Origin: Sphingomonas sp. UBA1000
Lineage (GTDB): Bacteria; Pseudomonadota; Alphaproteobacteria; Sphingomonadales; Sphingomonadaceae
Direction: 5' to 3'
Assembly (NCBI GenBank): GCA_002291855.1
Contig: DBAW01000191.1
Location: forward strand, 481 to 12,799
Length of the DNA: 12,319 bases
Numbering within the stretch: position 1 is the first letter of the stretch; the number at the start of each line of letters is the position of its first letter. Shown here piece by piece: positions 7,907 to 12,319 of the stretch. A program made the translations under genes and the position numbers. The notes beneath the pieces were generated by a model. It was not told the DNA's origin. It saw only the letters and a list, made by a program, of their open reading frames with translations, and did not search any database.

Positions 7907-9030
7907 CCGGGCCGCAGCTGAACGTGCCGCCGATGCGCTTTGTCCTCGCCGCCGGGGGCACTGGCGGGCATATGACGCCGGCTCAGGCGCTTGCCGAAGT
8001 GCTGATGGCGCGCGGGCATGAGGTCGCGCTGATCACCGATGAACGCGGCGCGCGCATTCCCGGCCTGTTCGACGGCGTCGCCACCCATGTGCTGCCCGCC
8101 GGGCGGCTGGCGGGCGGGCCGCTCGGCTGGCTGCGCGCCGGGCGCTCCATCCTGGCGGGGCGGGCGATGGCGGTCGCGCTTTACCGCGCGATCCAGCCGG
8201 CGGCGGTGATCGGCTTTGGCGGTTATCCGGCGCTGCCCAGCCTGATCGCCGCGCTCGGCCGCCGCATCCCGACGGTGATCCACGAACAGAATGCGGTGCT
8301 CGGTCGGGTCAACCGGCTGCTCGCCCGCCGCGTCGATGCCATTGCCACCGCCTATCCCGATGTGTCGCGCCTGCCCGCCGATCTGGCCGAGCGCACCCAT
8401 CTGGTCGGCAATCCGGTGCGCGCCGAGGTGCTGGCGCTGCGCGACCGGCCCTATCCGCCGCTTGACGCCGAGGGGGTGTTCCGCATCCTCGTGACCGGCG
8501 GCAGTCAGGGGGCGACCATCCTGTCGGATGTCGTGCCCGAAGGGCTGGGGATGCTGCCGCCGGGGCTGCGCCGCCGGTTGCAGGTGACGCAGCAATGCCG
8601 CAGCGAGGATATCGACCGGGTGCGCGCGCGCTATGGCGAACTCGGCATTCCGGCGGATCTTGCCACCTATATGCCCGATCTGCCCGAACGGCTGGGCTGG
8701 GCGCATCTGGTGATCGCGCGCGCAGGCGCCTCGACGGTTGCCGAGCTGACCGCGGCGGGGCGGCCCGCGATTCTGGTGCCGCTGCCCGGCGCGACCGACG
8801 ATCATCAGACGCACAATGTCCGCGAACTGGTCGCGGCGGGCGGGGCGCGGGCGATTGCGCAGACGCGCTTCACCGCCGTCGAACTTGCCAAGCAGATGCA
8901 GAAACTGGGGCTGGAGCCGCAGGCGCTTGAAAATGCCGCGCGGCGGGCGCGTGGCTGCGGCCGCCCCCATGCTGCCGAGGATCTGGCCGATCTGGTCGAA
9001 AGCCTGGGCGCTCAGGGACGGGAATCATGA
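7903..9030 (+). CDS. murG: Lipid II synthase: UDP-GlcNAc--lipid I GlcNAc transferase MurG
   Basis: MurG is a GT-B glycosyltransferase on the cytoplasmic face of the membrane. It adds GlcNAc to lipid I to give lipid II. The 375-residue protein has the glycine loop GGTGGH at 18-23, GFGGYPA at 104-110, HEQNAVLGRVNRLL at 127-140, GNPVR at 169-173 and a second glycine loop TGGSQGA at 198-204. The donor-binding part follows, RAGASTVAEL (273-282) with Glu281 in the position of the key uracil/ribose-contacting acid, then LVPLPGATDDHQ (291-302). The ATG at 7903 overlaps the ftsW stop by 4 bases. An in-frame ATG at 7933 would remove ten residues and put the first beta strand at the very N-terminus, so it is a real alternative, but it has no better ribosome binding site. 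The 3' end overlaps murC (ATGA). Confidence 0.97.
   Translation: MTGPQLNVPPMRFVLAAGGTGGHMTPAQALAEVLMARGHEVALITDERGARIPGLFDGVATHVLPAGRLAGGPLGWLRAGRSILAGRAMAVALYRAIQPAAVIGFGGYPALPSLIAALGRRIPTVIHEQNAVLGRVNRLLARRVDAIATAYPDVSRLPADLAERTHLVGNPVRAEVLALRDRPYPPLDAEGVFRILVTGGSQGATILSDVVPEGLGMLPPGLRRRLQVTQQCRSEDIDRVRARYGELGIPADLATYMPDLPERLGWAHLVIARAGASTVAELTAAGRPAILVPLPGATDDHQTHNVRELVAAGGARAIAQTRFTAVELAKQMQKLGLEPQALENAARRARGCGRPHAAEDLADLVESLGAQGRES
9014..9018 (+). promoter_or_regulatory. Probable ribosome binding site of murC
   Basis: AGGGA lies 8 bases before the murC ATG at 9027, inside the end of murG. It is an imperfect but well-spaced Shine-Dalgarno match. Confidence 0.45.
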
Positions 9031-10433
9031 AGGGCATCGGCACCGATATCGGCACCATCCATTTCGTCGGCATCGGCGGCATCGGCATGTCGGGCATTGC
9101 CGAGGTGATGCACAATCTCGGCTACCGCGTGCAGGGATCCGACGTCGCCGAAGGCTATGCGATCGAAAACCTCCGCCGCCGCGGCATTCCGGTGATGATC
9201 GGCCATGCCGCCGCCAATGTGGAGGGCGTGGCCGTCGTCGTGGTGTCGACCGCGATCCGGCGCGACAATCCCGAAGTCGCTCATGCCTATGAACACCGCA
9301 TCCCGGTGGTGCGCCGCGCGGAAATGCTTGCCGAGCTGATGCGCCTCAAATCCACGGTTGCGGTCGCGGGCACGCATGGCAAGACGACGACGACCTCGAT
9401 GGTCGCGGCGCTGCTCGATGCCGGGCATATCGACGCGACCGTCATCAATGGCGGCATCATCAACAGCTATGGCTCCAACGCGCGGCTCGGCACGTCCGAC
9501 TGGATGGTGGTCGAGGCCGATGAGAGCGATGGCAGCTTCCTGCGGCTCGACGGCACGATTGCGGTCGTCACCAACATCGATCCCGAACATCTCGACCATT
9601 ATGGCGGGTTCGACGCGATCAAGGATGCGTTTGTCGAGTTTGTCGAGAATGTGCCCTTTTACGGCGCGGCGATCCTGTGCCTCGATCATCCCGAGGTGCA
9701 GAACATCCTGCCGCGCATCCGCGACCGGCGGGTCGTGACCTATGGCTTTTCCGCCCAGGCCGATGTGCGCGCCAATGCGGTGACGCCCGAGGCCGGGGGC
9801 AACCGCTTCGACGTCGCCGTGCGCGACCGTGACGGGCGCAGCCGGGTGATCGCCGATGTGCATCTGCCGATGCCCGGGCGGCACAATGTCCAGAATGCGC
9901 TGGCCGCCATCGCGGTCGCGGTCGAGCTGGGGGTGGAGGACGAACAGATCCGCCAGGGATTTGCCCGGTTCGGCGGGGTCAAGCGCCGCTTCACCCGTGT
10001 CGGCGAGGTCGATGGCGCGGCGATCATCGACGATTATGGCCATCACCCGGTCGAGATCCGGGCGGTGCTGGCGGCGGCGCGCGAAACCGCGCGCGGCCGG
10101 GTGATCGCCGTGTGCCAGCCGCACCGGTTTTCGCGGCTGCACAGCCTGATGGAAGAGTTTGAAACCGCGTTCAACGATGCCGACATGGTCTATGTCACCC
10201 CGGTCTATGCGGCCGGCGAGACGCCGATGCCGGGGGTTGATGCCGCAGCGCTGGTCCAGGGGCTGAAGGCGCGCGGCCACCGCGCCGCGGCCGAGATTGC
10301 CGATGCCGCGGCGCTCGCCCGCGCGCTGGCCGGCACGCTCGGCCCCGGCGATCTGGTCGTGTGTCTGGGGGCGGGCGACATCACCCGCTGGGCGGCCGGG
10401 CTGGCCGACGCGATCCGGGCGGAGGCGCAGTGA
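9027..10433 (+). CDS. murC: UDP-N-acetylmuramate:L-alanine ligase MurC
   Basis: This cytoplasmic ligase attaches the first stem residue, L-Ala, to UDP-MurNAc supplied by MurB. The protein has 468 residues in the three-domain Mur-ligase layout. The N-terminal Rossmann motif GIGGIGMSG is at 15-23. The P-loop AGTHGKTTT is at 114-122; the His in place of Asn is typical of MurC and separates it from MurD and MurE. NGG follows at 141-143, EADESDGSF at 163-171, TNIDPEHLDHYG at 182-193, HNVQNALA at 286-293, DDYGHHPVEI at 335-344, CQPHRFSR at 363-370 and GAGDITRW at 448-455. The ATG start overlaps the murG stop (ATGA) and is the only start that keeps the normal N-terminus. The 3' end overlaps murB (GTGA). 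All motifs expected for activity are intact. Confidence 0.98.
   Translation: MKGIGTDIGTIHFVGIGGIGMSGIAEVMHNLGYRVQGSDVAEGYAIENLRRRGIPVMIGHAAANVEGVAVVVVSTAIRRDNPEVAHAYEHRIPVVRRAEMLAELMRLKSTVAVAGTHGKTTTTSMVAALLDAGHIDATVINGGIINSYGSNARLGTSDWMVVEADESDGSFLRLDGTIAVVTNIDPEHLDHYGGFDAIKDAFVEFVENVPFYGAAILCLDHPEVQNILPRIRDRRVVTYGFSAQADVRANAVTPEAGGNRFDVAVRDRDGRSRVIADVHLPMPGRHNVQNALAAIAVAVELGVEDEQIRQGFARFGGVKRRFTRVGEVDGAAIIDDYGHHPVEIRAVLAAARETARGRVIAVCQPHRFSRLHSLMEEFETAFNDADMVYVTPVYAAGETPMPGVDAAALVQGLKARGHRAAAEIADAAALARALAGTLGPGDLVVCLGAGDITRWAAGLADAIRAEAQ
10421..10425 (+). promoter_or_regulatory. Ribosome binding site of murB
   Basis: GGAGG near the murC 3' end precedes the GTG at 10430 by only 4 bases. The spacing is short, but the match is full and supports the GTG start. 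Confidence 0.6.
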
Positions 10434-11326
10434 CGGGCCTGTCCCTGCCCCCGGTGCGCGGCCGGCTGACCGCCGATGCGCCGCTGGCCCCTTTGGTCTG
10501 GTTCAAGGCCGGGGGCGCGGCCGACTGGCTGTTCGAGCCGGCTGATGCCGAGGATCTGGCCGCGTTCCTTGCCGCGCTCGATCCCGCCGTGCCGGTGATG
10601 GCGCTCGGCCTCGGGTCCAACCTGATCGTGCGCGACGGCGGCGTGGCCGGCGTGGTCGTGCGGCTGGGCAAGGCCTTTGCCAGGGTCGAGCGCGCCGGGC
10701 CGCTGGCGCTGTCGTGCGGCGGCGGGGCGAGCGGCATTCTGGTGTCGTCCACCGCGCGCGATCTCGGCATTGGCGGGATGGAGTTTCTGCGCTCGATCCC
10801 CGGCACGGTTGGCGGCTTTGTGCGGATGAACGGCGGCGCTTATGGCCGCGAGGTGCGCGACATCCTGCGTTCGTGCGAGGTCGTGCTGCGCTCGGGCGAG
10901 CGGCGGCGGCTTGGCCCCGATGAACTCGCCTTTTCCTATCGCCACAGCGCGCTGCCCGAGGGCGCGATCGTGATCGCGGCGGAGTTTGCCGGGCATGACG
11001 CCGCCCCCGCCGACATTCAGGCGGAAATGGACCGGATCGCGGCCGCGCGCGAGGCGTCGCAGCCGCTGCGTTCGCGCACCGGCGGCTCGACCTTCAAGAA
11101 TCCACCCGGCGACAAGGCGTGGCGGCTCGTCGATGCCGCCGGCTGCCGGGGCTTGACCCGGGGCGGCGCGCAGGTTTCGGAAAAGCATACCAACTTCCTC
11201 ATCAATCTTGGGGACGCGACCAGCGCCGATATCGAGGCGCTGGGCGAGGAAGTGCGTGCGCGGGTCCGCGCGCATGCGGGCGTCGAGCTGGAATGGGAGA
11301 TTGCGCGCGTGGGACGGCCGGCATGA
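10430..11326 (+). CDS. murB: UDP-N-acetylenolpyruvoylglucosamine reductase MurB
   Basis: MurB is an FAD- and NADPH-dependent cytoplasmic enzyme that reduces the enolpyruvyl group to give UDP-MurNAc, the substrate of MurC. From the GTG at 10430 it has 298 residues. The FAD-binding domain shows WFKAGGAADW (24-33), ALGLGSNLIVRDGG (58-71) and SIPGTVGGFVRMNGGAYG (122-139). The substrate domain has SYRHS at 169-173 (Arg171, substrate binding), GGSTFKNPPG at 218-227 with Ser220 the expected proton donor, GGAQVSEKHTNFLIN at 245-259, and Glu289 near the C-terminus, which fits the third catalytic residue. The short length and the GSTFKNP region suggest the smaller type II MurB without the extra loop of the E. 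coli enzyme. The GTG forms a GTGA overlap with murC; the upstream in-frame start at 10361 is inside murC and is rejected. Confidence 0.97.
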   Translation: MTGLSLPPVRGRLTADAPLAPLVWFKAGGAADWLFEPADAEDLAAFLAALDPAVPVMALGLGSNLIVRDGGVAGVVVRLGKAFARVERAGPLALSCGGGASGILVSSTARDLGIGGMEFLRSIPGTVGGFVRMNGGAYGREVRDILRSCEVVLRSGERRRLGPDELAFSYRHSALPEGAIVIAAEFAGHDAAPADIQAEMDRIAAAREASQPLRSRTGGSTFKNPPGDKAWRLVDAAGCRGLTRGGAQVSEKHTNFLINLGDATSADIEALGEEVRARVRAHAGVELEWEIARVGRPA

Positions 11327-12255
11327 GCCTTCACATCCTGGTGCTGATGGGCGGCTGGTCGGCCGAGCGGGCGGTGTCGCTGCTGTCGGGAGCGGGGGTT
11401 GCCGATGCGCTTGAGGCGCTGGGCCACCGCGTCACCCGGCTCGACATGGACCGCGATGTCGCGGTGCGGATCGCCGAGGCGCGGCCCGATCTGGTCTTCA
11501 ACGCGCTGCACGGCACGCCGGGCGAGGACGGATCGGTGCAGGGCATGCTCGACCTGATGGGCATTCCCTATACCCATTCGGGCCAGCAGACCTCGGTCAT
11601 CGCCATCGACAAGCAGCTGACCAAGAATGCGCTGGTCCCCCATGGCATTCCGATGCCCGGCGGGCGGATCGTGACCTCCAAAAGCCTGTTTGCCGGCGAT
11701 CCGCTGCCGCGCCCCTATGTGCTCAAGCCCGTCAATGAAGGCTCGTCGGTCGGCGTCGCCATCGTGACCGAGGGGGGCAATCATGGCACGCCCATCGCGC
11801 GCGACGCGGCCGGGCCGTGGCAGGCGTTCGAGACGCTGCTCGCCGAACCCTTTATTCCGGGGCGCGAGCTGACCGTTGCGGTGCTGGGCGACCGCGCTCT
11901 GGCGGTGACCGAGCTGCGCCCGCGCACCGGCTTTTACGATTATGACGCCAAATATACCGACGGGCTGACCGAACATGTCTGCCCGGCACAGATCCCCGCC
12001 GACATTGCCGAGCGGGCGATGGCGATTGCGCTGGCCGCCCACCGGCTGCTCGGCTGCCGGGGCGCGTCGCGCGCCGATTTCCGCTGGGACGAGACGCGCG
12101 GGGCCGACGGGCTGTTCCTGCTCGAGGTCAATACCCAGCCGGGGATGACGCCGCTCAGCCTGGTGCCCGAACAGGCGCAGGCGGTGGGCATGAGCTACAA
12201 GCAGCTGGTCGCCGCCATCGTTGCCGACGCGCTCGGCCACCGGGAGCAGGGCTGA
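11323..12255 (+). CDS. ddl: D-alanine--D-alanine ligase Ddl
   Basis: Ddl is a cytoplasmic ATP-grasp enzyme that joins two D-Ala for use by MurF. The protein has 310 residues, about the length of E. coli DdlB. MGGWSAERAVSL at 9-20 contains Glu15, which contacts the first D-Ala. ALHGTPGEDGSVQG is at 61-74. The ATP-grasp part has KPVNEGSSVGV at 135-145 (Ser141), PGRELTVAVLGD at 179-190 (Glu182) and DYDAKYTDG at 206-214 (Tyr211); these three correspond to the Ser-Glu-Tyr triad of DdlB. LLEVNTQPGMTPLSLVP at 266-282 carries the metal ligands Glu268 and Asn270. The tyrosine in DYDAKY fits D-Ala-D-Ala rather than D-Ala-D-Lac specificity. The ATG at 11323 overlaps the murB stop (ATGA); the longer frame from 11119 is an extension into murB. 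The stop overlaps the ftsQ ATG by one base. Confidence 0.97.
   Translation: MSLHILVLMGGWSAERAVSLLSGAGVADALEALGHRVTRLDMDRDVAVRIAEARPDLVFNALHGTPGEDGSVQGMLDLMGIPYTHSGQQTSVIAIDKQLTKNALVPHGIPMPGGRIVTSKSLFAGDPLPRPYVLKPVNEGSSVGVAIVTEGGNHGTPIARDAAGPWQAFETLLAEPFIPGRELTVAVLGDRALAVTELRPRTGFYDYDAKYTDGLTEHVCPAQIPADIAERAMAIALAAHRLLGCRGASRADFRWDETRGADGLFLLEVNTQPGMTPLSLVPEQAQAVGMSYKQLVAAIVADALGHREQG
12243..12246 (+). promoter_or_regulatory. Probable ribosome binding site of ftsQ
   Basis: GGAG lies 8 bases before the ATG at 12255, within the last ddl codons, in a purine-rich stretch. It supports the ATG as the start of the next gene. Confidence 0.5.
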
Positions 12256-12319
12256 TGGCAGAGGCGCGCGCCACCATCCGGCGGGGGGCGGCACGGCCGG
12301 CCGCGCCGGCACGGCGCGC
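12255..12319 (+). CDS. ftsQ: Cell division protein FtsQ, 3' partial (N-terminal tail only)
   Basis: Only 21 full codons are visible. They start at an ATG that shares its A with the ddl stop (TGATG) and follows a GGAG. The peptide is rich in Arg, Ala and Pro with no hydrophobic stretch yet, which fits the basic cytoplasmic tail before the single membrane helix of FtsQ, the bitopic scaffold that links FtsL and FtsB to the divisome. The assignment rests mostly on gene order (ddl followed by ftsQ is the usual dcw arrangement), because the membrane helix, POTRA and beta domains lie beyond the window edge. Confidence 0.75.
   Translation, partial: MAEARATIRRGAARPAAPARR

Noticed and set aside
11119..11322. 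N-terminal extension of ddl from an in-frame start at 11119
   Set aside because: It reads murB out of frame and adds 68 residues before the MGGWSAER motif, which is normally about ten residues from the Ddl N-terminus.
2705..12312. A near-continuous series of long minus-strand open frames of about 360-500 codons (for example 2705-4204, 3970-5322, 5319-6533, 6509-7747, 7876-8970, 9012-10280, 11017-12312)
   Set aside because: They lie opposite well-identified genes, are rich in Arg, His, Gln, Asp and Gly, show no recognisable domain, and are what strong GC bias at third codon positions produces on the opposite strand.
1..12319. A hidden novel system, mobile element, CRISPR array or RNA gene
   Set aside because: The window is fully occupied by eleven collinear, intact housekeeping genes in canonical dcw order. 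No spacer exceeds 5 bases, and no direct-repeat array, transposase or tRNA-like sequence was seen.

Overview
The window is a stretch of the dcw (division and cell wall) cluster of a very GC-rich (about 70% by eye) alphaproteobacterium, most likely a member of the Sphingomonadales. That placement is from remembered similarity of FtsI, MraY, MurG and Ddl and from gene order; no search was run. All eleven genes lie on the + strand: ftsI (left end cut off), murE, murF, mraY, murD, ftsW, murG, murC, murB, ddl, ftsQ (first 21 codons only). The flanking genes expected outside the window are rsmH/ftsL on the left and ftsA/ftsZ on the right.

Layout. There is essentially no non-coding DNA: the largest intergenic gap is 5 bases (murF-mraY). 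Seven of the ten junctions are 4-base stop/start overlaps (ATGA or GTGA), one is a 1-base TGATG overlap, and two have short gaps (3 and 5 bases). I see no room for internal terminators or stand-alone promoters, so this looks like one long polycistronic, translationally coupled transcription unit whose promoter lies outside the window. Start codons were chosen mainly from these overlaps. murD, ftsW and murB use GTG; the other complete genes use ATG.

How the genes work together. MurB and MurC finish and charge UDP-MurNAc, MurD adds D-Glu, MurE adds meso-diaminopimelate (it carries the DNPR specificity motif), Ddl makes D-Ala-D-Ala, and MurF adds it. MraY moves the phospho-MurNAc-pentapeptide to undecaprenyl phosphate (lipid I) and MurG adds GlcNAc (lipid II). 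FtsW polymerises glycan and FtsI cross-links it at the septum, with FtsQ as a divisome scaffold. Every complete protein keeps its expected catalytic motifs, and nothing appears broken or recently acquired.

I found no mobile element, CRISPR array, RNA gene or novel system. The most notable oddity is an 8-G run at the very end of murF. A -1 slip there bypasses the murF stop and enters mraY in frame at its own ATG. The rest of the hunt yields modest points on coupling architecture, terminal low-complexity tails and a few motif variants.
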